Shown piece by piece: positions 30,634 through 38,190 of a stretch of DNA of 64,000 nt. Positions within the stretch are counted from its first letter, which is position 1, and each line of letters opens with the position of its first letter. The stretch comes from Nocardioides deserti (GTDB lineage: Bacteria; Actinomycetota; Actinomycetes; Propionibacteriales; Nocardioidaceae): NCBI RefSeq assembly GCF_014266025.1, contig NZ_JACMYC010000002.1, forward strand, positions 248,001-312,000. Reading direction: 5' to 3'. The notes under the pieces are model-generated. The model had not been told where the DNA came from, searched no databases, and worked only from the letters and a program-made list of their open reading frames with translations. The position numbers were made by a program, and so were the translations under genes.

Positions 30634-31542
30634 TCAGAGCAGCGCCGCGACCATCGCGGAGGCGGCGACCTGGCCGGAGGCGGCGGCGATGAGCACCGAC
30701 GCCAGCGGCATGGGCAGCGCCGCGGTGTGCGCCATGTCGCCGGCGGCGTGGACGAGCGGGCGGCTGGTGCGGCCCATGACGTCGACCTCGACGCAGCCGG
30801 ACGGGAGCACCGCGAGGCCGAGCTGCTCGGCGAACGGTGCGGCCTGGGTGCTGGTCGGGACGACGAAGACGCCGGCGTGCTCCTCGGTCGAGCCGTCCGC
30901 GAAGGTCACGGTCGCCCCGCCGGCGCTGCGGCAGAACCCGACGACCGGCTCGGGTCGCACCTCGACGCCCGCGGGCAGGTCCGCCTCGACGGGCGCGCCG
31001 TCGGCGAGGACGGTCAGCCGCGACGCGACGGGGGCCATGATCCGGGTGAGGTGACCCGCGGCCGGCCCGCCGCCGAGCACGGCGACCGGGCGGCCGGCGT
31101 ACTCGTGGCCGTGGCAGAACGGGCAGTGCGCCGCCTCCCGCCCCCACAGGTCGGCCAGCCCGGGCTTGTCGGGCAGCGTGTCGCGCAGCCCGGTGGCGAG
31201 CACCAGCCCGCGGCTCCGGACGACGCTGCCGTCGGCGAGGTGGACCACGTGACCCGCACCGTCGGGGCCGTCGGCGTGGACCCGCTCGGCGGCGACGTCG
31301 CGCACGGTGACGGTGTCGTACGCCGCGAGCTCGGCGTGGACGGCCGCCCGCAGGTCGGCGGGCGGGGTGCCGTCGTGGCTGAGGAAGTTGTGCATCGCGT
31401 CGACCGTCGCGTTGCGGTAGCTGCCGCTGTCGAGCAGCAGCACCGACCGGTGCACGCGGCCGAGGGTGAGGGCGGCCTGGAGGCCGGCGGGTCCGCCGCC
31501 GACGACGACCGCGTCGTAGAGGTTCTCGAGTGACTTGTCCAC
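30634..31542 (-). CDS. NAD(P)/FAD-dependent thioredoxin reductase-like oxidoreductase
   Basis: A 302-residue two-dinucleotide-fold flavoprotein. The FAD motif VVVGGGPAGLQAALTLGR is at the start, the active-site-like Cys pair is CPFCHGHEYAG near 140, the NAD(P) motif is AVLGGGPAAGHLT, and the C-terminal FAD block is HAAGDMAHTAALPMPLA. The enzyme probably reduces a small dithiol protein or a quinone-like substrate. The GTG at 31542 (VDKSLENL) is chosen because CAGACT ends seven bases before it; an earlier in-frame GTG at 31548 abuts the -10 box. It is divergent from, and probably controlled by, the MerR regulator. Confidence 0.9.
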   Translation of the reverse strand: MDKSLENLYDAVVVGGGPAGLQAALTLGRVHRSVLLLDSGSYRNATVDAMHNFLSHDGTPPADLRAAVHAELAAYDTVTVRDVAAERVHADGPDGAGHVVHLADGSVVRSRGLVLATGLRDTLPDKPGLADLWGREAAHCPFCHGHEYAGRPVAVLGGGPAAGHLTRIMAPVASRLTVLADGAPVEADLPAGVEVRPEPVVGFCRSAGGATVTFADGSTEEHAGVFVVPTSTQAAPFAEQLGLAVLPSGCVEVDVMGRTSRPLVHAAGDMAHTAALPMPLASVLIAAASGQVAASAMVAALL

Positions 31543-31549
31543 GGCCACG

Positions 31550-31580
31550 AGTCTGTGAGTTCATGTCGACATGAAGTCAA
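31550..31580 (-). promoter_or_regulatory. MerR-type promoter with 19-bp spacer and palindromic operator
   Basis: On the minus strand TTGACT (31575-31580) and CAGACT (31550-31555) are separated by exactly 19 bases. Inside lies the perfect 16-bp palindrome TTCATGTCGACATGAA (31560-31575). A 19-bp spacer with a central palindrome is the hallmark of a promoter twisted and activated by a MerR regulator. The regulator gene starts within the palindrome. Confidence 0.85.
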
Positions 31581-32023
31581 GTGATCGCGTGCAGCCGTTC
31601 TCCGTGGGTGACCTGGCGGGCCGGTTCGGGCTGGCGACCCACGTCCTGCGGCACTGGGAGGACGTGGGACTGCTGACCCCGGCGCGGGACTCGTCCGGGC
31701 GCCGTCGGTACGGCCAGGACGAGGTCGTGCGGGTCGCGGTGATCCTCCGCAGCAAGGCCGCCGGGATGAGCCTGGAGCAGATCGCGGTGATGCTCGACGC
31801 CGAGGCGGCCGACCGCCACCAGGTGCTGCAGGCCCACCTCGACGACCTCGACCGGCGGATGCGGGAGATGGAGCGCTCGCGGGAGATGACCGAGCACGCG
31901 CTGCGGTGCGGAGCGCACGACATCGCGACCTGCCCGCGGTTCAAGGCGGCCGTCACCGACCTGCTCGAGGGCCGGCTCGAGGCGTTCCCCACCGGCCAGC
32001 AGATCCACGCGATGCTCGGTTGA
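31571..32023 (+). CDS. MerR family transcriptional regulator
   Basis: A 150-residue MerR regulator. Residues 8-45 form the winged helix (FSVGDLAGRFGLATHVLRHWEDVGLLTPARDSSGRRRY), residues 80-115 the dimerising coiled coil, and the C-terminal part has GAHDIATCPRFKAAVTDL with two Cys 9 residues apart or so (RCGAHDIATC), a possible effector or metal site. The ATG lies in the operator palindrome, so translation may instead begin at GTG 31589. It likely controls the divergent flavoprotein and represses itself. Confidence 0.88.
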   Translation: MKSSDRVQPFSVGDLAGRFGLATHVLRHWEDVGLLTPARDSSGRRRYGQDEVVRVAVILRSKAAGMSLEQIAVMLDAEAADRHQVLQAHLDDLDRRMREMERSREMTEHALRCGAHDIATCPRFKAAVTDLLEGRLEAFPTGQQIHAMLG

Positions 32024-32059
32024 GGCCGGTGGTCCCCGCGGCCTGGTAGAAGGGTCCGC

Positions 32060-33985
32060 ATGCGACGTCTCGGGAGCCTCGCCACGACGGCCGTCCTCGT
32101 GCTCGGTGCGGCCGCGACCGGCTGCAGCGCGGACGGCGACGACGGTCCGGGCCCGGACGAGGCCGCGGAGGCGCTCGCCGGCGCGCTGGCGGCCGGCGAC
32201 CTAACGGAGGTGGCGTTCGCCGCCGACGCGCCGGAGGAGCCGCAGGCGGCGTACGACGAGGTCGTCGCGGGCCTCGGCGTCGGCGACGACCTCCGGCCCA
32301 CCGTCGAGGTCGACGAGGTGCGCGAGGGCGAGGACGGCTCGGCGACGGCGACGCTGGGCTGGACCTGGCCGCTCCTCGACGGCGAGGAGGCGTGGACCTA
32401 CGAGTCCGAGGCCTCCCTGGTGGAGGCGGAGGAGGACTGGCGCGTCACCTGGGAACGTTCCCTGGTCGAGCCGAGCCTGGCCGAGGACGAGGTCCTCGAC
32501 CGCACGACGATCGCGGCCGCCCGCGGTGACGTCACCGGCGCCGGCGGCACCCCGCTGGTGACCGCGCGCCCGGTCGTGGCGATGGGCGTGGACCGCGCCC
32601 GGGCGAGCCGGGCCGAGGCCGTGGCCGACGCGCGCGGGCTGGCGCGGCTGGCCGGCCTCGACGTGCAGGGGTACGCCGCGCGGGTGCGGCAGGCGGGGGA
32701 GAAGGCGTTCGTCGAGGCGATCACCTACCGCCGTGGCGAGATCCCGCCGGCGGTGGCGCGGGGCATCGGTGCGCTCGACAGCGTCATCAGCATCCCGGGC
32801 GAGCGGCCGCTCGCGCCGACCCGGGAGTTCGCGGCGCCGATCCTCGGCACGGTCGGCGAGGTGACCGCGGAGATGGTCGACGAGGACCCGTCCCTGCAAC
32901 CGGGCGATCGGGCGGGCCTCTCGGGGCTGCAGGCCCGCTACGAGGACCAGCTGCGCGGCACGCCGGGTGTCGTGGTGGACGCGCTGGGCCCCGGCGGGGA
33001 GGAGCGCGAGGTGTTCCGCGTCGACGCGACCCCCGGCGAGGAGCTCGCGCTCACCCTCGACGCCGACCTGCAGCAGGCCGCCGAGCGCGTGCTCGCCGAC
33101 GTCGGGCCGGGCAGCGCCCTGGTGGCGGTGCGGCCCAGCGACGGCGCCCTGCTGGCTGCGGCGAACGGACCGGGAGCCGGCGGCTACAACATCGCGACCT
33201 ACGGCCAGCTCGCGCCGGGCTCGACGTTCAAGACCGTCACCAGCCTGGCCCTGCTGCGTGCCGGCCTCGACCCGACGAGCACCGTGCCCTGCACGCCGAC
33301 GCTGACCGTCGACGGCCGGGCGTTCACCAACTACTCCGACTACCCCGCCGCCGCGCTCGGCCGGATCCCGCTGCGGACCGCGGTGGCGAACAGCTGCAAC
33401 ACCGCCTTCATCTCGCAGCGCGACCGGCTGGAGCGCGGGCAGGGCGAGGGCGAGGGTGGTGCCGACGACCTGGCCGCGGCGGCCGCGTCCCTCGGCCTCG
33501 GGGTCGACCACGACCTCGGCTTCCCGGCGTACTTCGGCAGCGTCGAGCCGCCCGTCTCCGAGACCCGGGCCGCCGCGGACCTCATCGGGCAGGGCGCCGT
33601 GCTGGCCTCGCCGATGGCGGTGGCGACCGTCATGGCGAGCGTGCAGGCCGGGGGGACGGTCGTGCCGCGGCTGCTCGAGCAGGTCGAGGTGGCCGTGCCC
33701 GAGGGCGTCGAGCCGCTGCGGGAGCCCGAGGTTGCCGCGCTGCGGACCATGCTGCGCGCGGTGGTGACCGAGGGCAGCGGGTCGGCGCTCGCCGACGTGC
33801 CGGGCCCGCCGGTGATCGCGAAGACCGGGACCGCGGAGTTCGAGGACGACGGCCGGATCGACACCCACGCCTGGATGGCCGCGGCCCAGGGCGACCTCGC
33901 GGTGGCGGTCTTCGTCGAGCGCGGCGCGTCGGGCTCCCGGACCGCGGGGCCGCTGCTCGAGGCGTTCCTGCGGGCGGCGCGCTGA
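32060..33985 (+). CDS. Penicillin-binding lipoprotein (transpeptidase with MecA-N-like domain)
   Basis: A 641-residue lipoprotein (lipobox GAAATGC, Cys22). Domains: an NTF2-like MecA-N domain (about 35-150), a PBP dimerisation domain (about 155-320), and a transpeptidase domain with the SxxK motif in PGSTFK (Ser388), the SxN motif SCN at 445 and the KTG motif at 588. It cross-links peptidoglycan outside the membrane and is the likely beta-lactam target. AGAAGG precedes the ATG by seven bases. An inverted repeat follows the gene. Confidence 0.93.
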   Translation: MRRLGSLATTAVLVLGAAATGCSADGDDGPGPDEAAEALAGALAAGDLTEVAFAADAPEEPQAAYDEVVAGLGVGDDLRPTVEVDEVREGEDGSATATLGWTWPLLDGEEAWTYESEASLVEAEEDWRVTWERSLVEPSLAEDEVLDRTTIAAARGDVTGAGGTPLVTARPVVAMGVDRARASRAEAVADARGLARLAGLDVQGYAARVRQAGEKAFVEAITYRRGEIPPAVARGIGALDSVISIPGERPLAPTREFAAPILGTVGEVTAEMVDEDPSLQPGDRAGLSGLQARYEDQLRGTPGVVVDALGPGGEEREVFRVDATPGEELALTLDADLQQAAERVLADVGPGSALVAVRPSDGALLAAANGPGAGGYNIATYGQLAPGSTFKTVTSLALLRAGLDPTSTVPCTPTLTVDGRAFTNYSDYPAAALGRIPLRTAVANSCNTAFISQRDRLERGQGEGEGGADDLAAAAASLGLGVDHDLGFPAYFGSVEPPVSETRAAADLIGQGAVLASPMAVATVMASVQAGGTVVPRLLEQVEVAVPEGVEPLREPEVAALRTMLRAVVTEGSGSALADVPGPPVIAKTGTAEFEDDGRIDTHAWMAAAQGDLAVAVFVERGASGSRTAGPLLEAFLRAAR

Positions 33986-34016
33986 GGTGCTTCCCGGAAG
34001 CGTGCGAGACGTGAGA

Positions 34017-34138
34017 ACGGCCCGCCGGCCCGGGGGTTGAGGACCGGGTCGGCGGGCCGTGCGGCCGGCCGCGACGTGGGGGACAACGCGGCGCGGACAA
34101 GGGAGAACCCCTCGCCGCATGGGGTCGGCAAGGGGTTC
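34017..34138. terminator. Two tandem hairpins after the PBP gene
   Basis: The first has arms 34017-34033 and 34044-34060 matching at 16 of 17 positions (outer ACGGCCCGCCG/CGGCGGGCCGT). The second has arms 34105-34117 and 34126-34138 matching at 12 of 13 (GAACCCCTCGCCG/CGGCAAGGGGTTC). The second hairpin is 45 bases further on and could belong to another transcript or be regulatory. Confidence 0.65.
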
Positions 34139-34247
34139 AGTGCCGCCTTCTAGGTGCTCCCTCCGAAGTCGACATGCACAGCATTCCACGCAGGCCCAGG
34201 GGTGTCAGCGATTTCGTCGAGAACGCCGAGGTGACAGGCTTCACGCC

Positions 34248-35714
34248 ATGACCGGACCAGACCGCCTTCCCCTGCTCGACGACTCCCAGCGCGACCTGTT
34301 CGTGGGTGGCCGGTGGCGACCGGCGGAGGCCGGCGCCCGGTTCGAGGTGCTCGACCCCGCCGACGGCTCGGTGCTCACCGACGTGGCCGACGGCTCGGTC
34401 GCCGACGCGCGGACCGCCCTCGACGCAGCCGTCGCCGCGCAGGCCGACTGGGCCCGGACGGCGCCCCGCGAGCGCGGCGAGGTCCTGCGGCGCGCCTTCG
34501 AGCTGGTCGCCCGGCGCGCCGACGACTTCGCGCTGCTGATGAGCCTGGAGATGGGCAAGCCGGTGGCGGAGGCGAAGGGGGAGGTGACCTACGGCAACGA
34601 GTTCTTCCGCTGGTTCTCCGAGGAGGCGGTGCGCATCCACGGCCGCTACATGCCGAACCCCGCCGGCGGCAGCCGGCTGCTCACCTTGAAGAAGCCGGTC
34701 GGGCCGTGCCTGTTCGTGACGCCGTGGAACTTCCCGCTCGCCATGGGCACGCGCAAGATCGGCCCGGCCATCGCCGCCGGCTGCACGATGGTGGTCAAGC
34801 CGGCCGCGCAGACCCCGCTGACGATGCTCGCCCTGGCGGCCGTGCTCGCCGAGGCCGGGCTGCCCGACGGCGTGCTCAACGTCGTGCCATCCACGCACGC
34901 CGCCGAGATCAGCGAGGCGCTCCAGGCCGACGACCGGCTGCGGAAGGTGTCGTTCACAGGCTCCACCGCCGTCGGCCGGGTGATGGTGCGCCAGTCCGCC
35001 GAGCGGCTCCAGCGGGTCAGCATGGAGCTCGGCGGCAACGCGCCGTTCCTCGTCTTCGCCGACGCGGACCTCGATGCCGCGGTCGACGGTGCGATGGTCG
35101 CCAAGATGCGCAACATGGGCGAGGCGTGCACCGCCGCCAACCGGTTCCTCGTCCACACGGACGTCGCCGAGGAGTTCGGCCGCAGGCTCGGCGAGCGGAT
35201 GGGCGCGCTGCGCCTGGGCCGCGGCCAGGACGAAGGCATCGACGTCGGCCCGCTCATCGACGAGAAGGCCGTGGCGTCGGTGACCGAGCTGGTCGGCGGC
35301 GCGGTGCAGGACGGCGCCCGCGTGGTCGTCGGCGGCGAGCCGCACGAGGGACCGGGCTACTTCTACCCGCCGACCGTGCTGCTCGACGTGCCCCAGGGGT
35401 CCGCCATCAACGCCGAGGAGATCTTCGGTCCGGTCGCACCGATCACGACGTTCGAGACCGAGGAGGAGGCGGTGGCGAAGGCCAACGACACCGAGTACGG
35501 CCTGGCCTCCTACGTCTACACCCGCGACCTGGCCCGCACGATCCGGCTGGCGGAGTCGCTGGAGTTCGGCATGGTCGGCGTCAACACCGGCCTGATCTCC
35601 AACCCCGCCGCGCCGTTCGGCGGGGTCAAGGCCAGTGGCTTCGGGCGCGAGGGCGGCTTCGAGGGCATCGAGGAGTACCTCGAGACGACGTACGTCGCCC
35701 TGCCCGCCGGCTGA
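34248..35714 (+). CDS. NAD(P)-dependent succinate-semialdehyde dehydrogenase
   Basis: A 488-residue aldehyde dehydrogenase. The catalytic Glu is E260 in SMELGGNAPF and the nucleophile Cys is C294 in NMGEACTAANRF. Also present are LFVTPWNFPLAMGTRKIGPAIAAGCTMVVKPA and EEIFGPVAPI. The layout and the EACTAANR context fit the GabD family, which oxidises succinate semialdehyde to succinate in GABA or polyamine breakdown. CAGGCT lies seven bases before the ATG, a leaderless arrangement. The gene is alone, so substrate assignment is by homology only. Confidence 0.9.
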   Translation: MTGPDRLPLLDDSQRDLFVGGRWRPAEAGARFEVLDPADGSVLTDVADGSVADARTALDAAVAAQADWARTAPRERGEVLRRAFELVARRADDFALLMSLEMGKPVAEAKGEVTYGNEFFRWFSEEAVRIHGRYMPNPAGGSRLLTLKKPVGPCLFVTPWNFPLAMGTRKIGPAIAAGCTMVVKPAAQTPLTMLALAAVLAEAGLPDGVLNVVPSTHAAEISEALQADDRLRKVSFTGSTAVGRVMVRQSAERLQRVSMELGGNAPFLVFADADLDAAVDGAMVAKMRNMGEACTAANRFLVHTDVAEEFGRRLGERMGALRLGRGQDEGIDVGPLIDEKAVASVTELVGGAVQDGARVVVGGEPHEGPGYFYPPTVLLDVPQGSAINAEEIFGPVAPITTFETEEEAVAKANDTEYGLASYVYTRDLARTIRLAESLEFGMVGVNTGLISNPAAPFGGVKASGFGREGGFEGIEEYLETTYVALPAG

Positions 35715-35721
35715 GGGACCC

Positions 35722-36060
35722 TCAGGGGAGCGCGGCGAGCCAGCGGTCCCAGCCGCGGGCGAGGGGGTCGCGGCCTGGGACCGGTGGATGGTCGGTGGTC
35801 CACCAGGCGAAGACGTCGGCGACCGGCCCCGCCTGGCGCAACCGGACCGTCACCGGCAGGTCCAGCGCCGGCGCGACGGCGGCGCGGGCCGCGAGCGCCA
35901 GCGGCCGGAGCAGCCGGGCGTACCGGTCGGGCACGAGGTCGGTCGGTAGGACCGGGCCGCCCGGCAGGTCGACGGTGACGTCGAGCAGGACGTCGTCGTC
36001 GTTCGCCAGCAGGGCAGCGCACGCCGCCGGCCGTCCCCCCCCAGGTCGCCATGGCGCCAT
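35722..36060 (-). CDS. Hypothetical protein with G8 tract near its start
   Basis: About 112 residues with MAPWRPGGGRPAACAALLANDD at its start, then DVLLDVTVDLPGGPVLPTDLVPDRYARLLRPLALAARAAV and a Trp-rich end (FAWWTTDHPP, RGWDRWLAALP). I do not recognise a family. The start is uncertain: ATG at 36060 and at 36052 read different frames, and a run of eight G on the coding strand (36035-36042) lies between. A one-base length change in the run would put the second ATG in frame. Coding reality is likely but not certain. Confidence 0.45.
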   Translation of the reverse strand: MAPWRPGGGRPAACAALLANDDDVLLDVTVDLPGGPVLPTDLVPDRYARLLRPLALAARAAVAPALDLPVTVRLRQAGPVADVFAWWTTDHPPVPGRDPLARGWDRWLAALP

Positions 36061-36166
36061 CGTGGGGTGTCGCGGGCCGGGCGTCCCGCCTTCGTCGAGA
36101 AGCAGGGGTGTTCCTTGAGGTTCGGGCGGCCGGCGGCCGAGGGGCGCGCGGTGCCAGGATGCGGGG

Positions 36167-37186
36167 ATGGAGCCGTACGCCGAGCCGCGCGCGCAGTACC
36201 TCCGCTTCGCCCGCGAGGCCGACGACTCGCCCTGCTTCCGCGACTGGTCGCTCGCGATCGCCGAGGACCCCGAGGTGCTGGCCTGGCTGGCCGCCCTCCC
36301 CGCGGGCAAGGCCCAGCCCAACCTGGTGCTGGCCGCGGCCCGGTGGCACGGCGTACCCGCTCCCGGTCCGTACGCCGCGCTTCGCGAGGCGCTGCTCGGG
36401 CCCTCGTCCGAGGCGATCCGGGCGACGGTCCTGGAGCGGCGCACCCAGACCAACGAGGTACGCCGCCTGGCGACCCTCGTCCCGGCCTTCGCCGCCCTGG
36501 CTGTCGACGAGCCGGTGGCGCTCGTCGAGGTCGGCGCGAGCGCCGGGCTGTGCCTCTACCCCGACCGGTGGGGCTACCGGTGGACCGACCCCACGGGCCG
36601 CACGCTGGCGGAGGCGCCGCCGGCCGGGGTCGGGCCCGGCGTCGGCGAGCTGACCTGCACCGTCGACCTGCACCCGGGTGCGGCCGGCCCGCCGGCGTAC
36701 CCCTCCGCGCCGCTCGCCGTCGCCTGGCGCGGCGGCCTGGACCTGCACCCGCTCGACGTGCGCGACCCCGACACGACCGGCTGGCTGGAGACGCTCGTCT
36801 GGCCCGAGCACGACGACCGCCGGGAGCTGCTCCGGCGCGCGGTCGAGGTGGCCCGCGCCGATCCGCCCGACTTGCGCGAGGGCGACCTGCTGACCGACCT
36901 GCCGGCGCTGGTGGAGGAGGTGGCCGCGCACGGCCCGGTGGTGGTGTTCCACAGCGCGGTGGTGGCCTACCTGGTCGAGGAGGACCGGGCTCGGTTCCAC
37001 GACCTGATGACCGACCTCGTCGCGGCCGGCGCCTGCCGGTGGATCAGCAACGAGGGCCCGAACGTGCTGCCCCGGGTCACCGAGACCGGGCCGGAGCCGC
37101 CGGCGACACCGACGTTCGTGCTCGGCGTCGACGGGCGGGCGGTCGCCTGCACCCACGGGCACGGCCGGTCGATGACCTGGCTGTGA
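36167..37186 (+). CDS. DUF2332 family protein
   Basis: A 339-residue protein typical of DUF2332: RAQYLRFAREADDSPCFRDWSLAIAEDPEVLAWL at the start, PNLVLAAARWHG near 62, RRTQTNEVRRLATLVPAF near 90, and VALVEVGASAGLCLYPDRWGY near 125, which looks like a SAM-type G-loop. The end has VVFHSAVVAYL and FVLGVDGRAVACTHGHGRSMTWL. Function unknown; a methyltransferase-like fold is possible. CAGGAT six bases before the ATG suggests a leaderless start. Confidence 0.87.
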   Translation: MEPYAEPRAQYLRFAREADDSPCFRDWSLAIAEDPEVLAWLAALPAGKAQPNLVLAAARWHGVPAPGPYAALREALLGPSSEAIRATVLERRTQTNEVRRLATLVPAFAALAVDEPVALVEVGASAGLCLYPDRWGYRWTDPTGRTLAEAPPAGVGPGVGELTCTVDLHPGAAGPPAYPSAPLAVAWRGGLDLHPLDVRDPDTTGWLETLVWPEHDDRRELLRRAVEVARADPPDLREGDLLTDLPALVEEVAAHGPVVVFHSAVVAYLVEEDRARFHDLMTDLVAAGACRWISNEGPNVLPRVTETGPEPPATPTFVLGVDGRAVACTHGHGRSMTWL

Positions 37187-37277
37187 GGCGGCTGGGAGAC
37201 TGGGTACCCGCACCCCGCGACCGCGACGAACCGGCACCCCCGCCAGCACCCGCTCCACCACACTCTCGGAGGACCGC

Positions 37278-37667
37278 ATGACCCAGACCCGACGCCGCAT
37301 GCGCTCGACGAGCGTCGCGATCGGCGTGACCGCGGTGGTCGCCGCGGGCCTCACCGGCTGCGCCTCCTCCTCGGCCGACTACGCGGCCGTGTGCGTCGAC
37401 CCCGAGACCGAGCAGCGCGTCGACGACGACCAGTGCGACGACGACCGCGACTACACCGGCGTCGGGACCGGCTTCTTCTGGTACTACCTCGGCGCCAGCT
37501 CGCGCGTCCCGGCCCTCGGCGCGCCCGTCTCCGGCGGCACCTGGAACGGCTCGGCGCTCTCCGGGAAGGTCCAGCGCGGCGGTCTCCCCTCCACGGGCGG
37601 CTCGACGGTCAAGTCGACCACCAAGACCGGCGGCTTCGGCGGCAGCAACCGCGGCTTCTCCGGCTGA
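37278..37667 (+). CDS. YgiB/DUF1190-like lipoprotein
   Basis: A 129-residue lipoprotein with lipobox GLTGC (Cys28), then CVDPETEQRVDDDQCDDD, a pair of Cys with an acidic stretch that resembles E. coli YgiB/YjfM (DUF1190). The second half is Gly/Ser/Thr-rich (STVKSTTKTGGFGGSNRGFSG). CGGAGG lies seven bases before the ATG. It heads a three-gene operon with a DUF350 protein and a glutathionylspermidine-synthase-like ligase, the same trio as in enterobacteria. Probably cell-envelope associated. Confidence 0.72.
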   Translation: MTQTRRRMRSTSVAIGVTAVVAAGLTGCASSSADYAAVCVDPETEQRVDDDQCDDDRDYTGVGTGFFWYYLGASSRVPALGAPVSGGTWNGSALSGKVQRGGLPSTGGSTVKSTTKTGGFGGSNRGFSG

Positions 37668-37731
37668 CCCCGCCCGACCCACATCCCCACGCCAGCCGCA
37701 CCACCACCCGCGCCACCAGACAAGGAACCCC

Positions 37732-38190
37732 ATGTCGGACCTGCTCAGCTCCCTCGGCCACGCCGTCGTCTACGCCGTCCTCGCGGGCGCGCTGCTCGTG
37801 CTGGCCTACTACGTGCTCGACCTGGTCACGCCGGGCCACCTCGGCAGCCACCTGCGCGGCGTCGACGAGCGCGGCGACGAGTCGGTGCACGCGGCGAGCA
37901 AGTCCGCGGCCGTCGTCACCTCGGCCTGGCTGGTCTCGAACGCCGCCGTGCTCTTCACCGCGATCTGGACGAACGGTGCGCGCGACCTCGGCGAGGCGCT
38001 CGGTTGGACGCTGGCCTTCGGCGCGCTCGGCATCGTGCTCAACGCGGTGATGTTCTTCGTGATCGAGGCGATCACCCCCGGCGACCTCCGCAAGATCGTC
38101 ACCTCACCCGGCCCGGTGCGCCCGCTGGCGTACGTCGCCGCGTCCAGCGCCCTGAGCGTCGGCCTCATCGTCTGCGCGAGCATCGCCTGA
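37732..38190 (+). CDS. DUF350 family membrane protein (YjfL-like)
   Basis: A 152-residue protein with four predicted membrane helices. Features: LAYYVLDLVTPGHL at the first helix end, SAAVVTSAWLVSNAAVLFTAIW, LGWTLAFGALGIVLNAVMFFVIEAITPGDLRKIV and a final helix. The two repeated TPG-x-L motifs (about residues 30 and 120) show an internal duplication typical of DUF350. AAGGA lies before the ATG. The stop overlaps the ligase start (TGATG). The family role is unknown. Confidence 0.85.
   Translation: MSDLLSSLGHAVVYAVLAGALLVLAYYVLDLVTPGHLGSHLRGVDERGDESVHAASKSAAVVTSAWLVSNAAVLFTAIWTNGARDLGEALGWTLAFGALGIVLNAVMFFVIEAITPGDLRKIVTSPGPVRPLAYVAASSALSVGLIVCASIA

Noticed and set aside
36574..36774. Short minus-strand frame within the DUF2332 gene.
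   Set aside because: It is a shadow of the DUF2332 gene in another frame and has no start signal.
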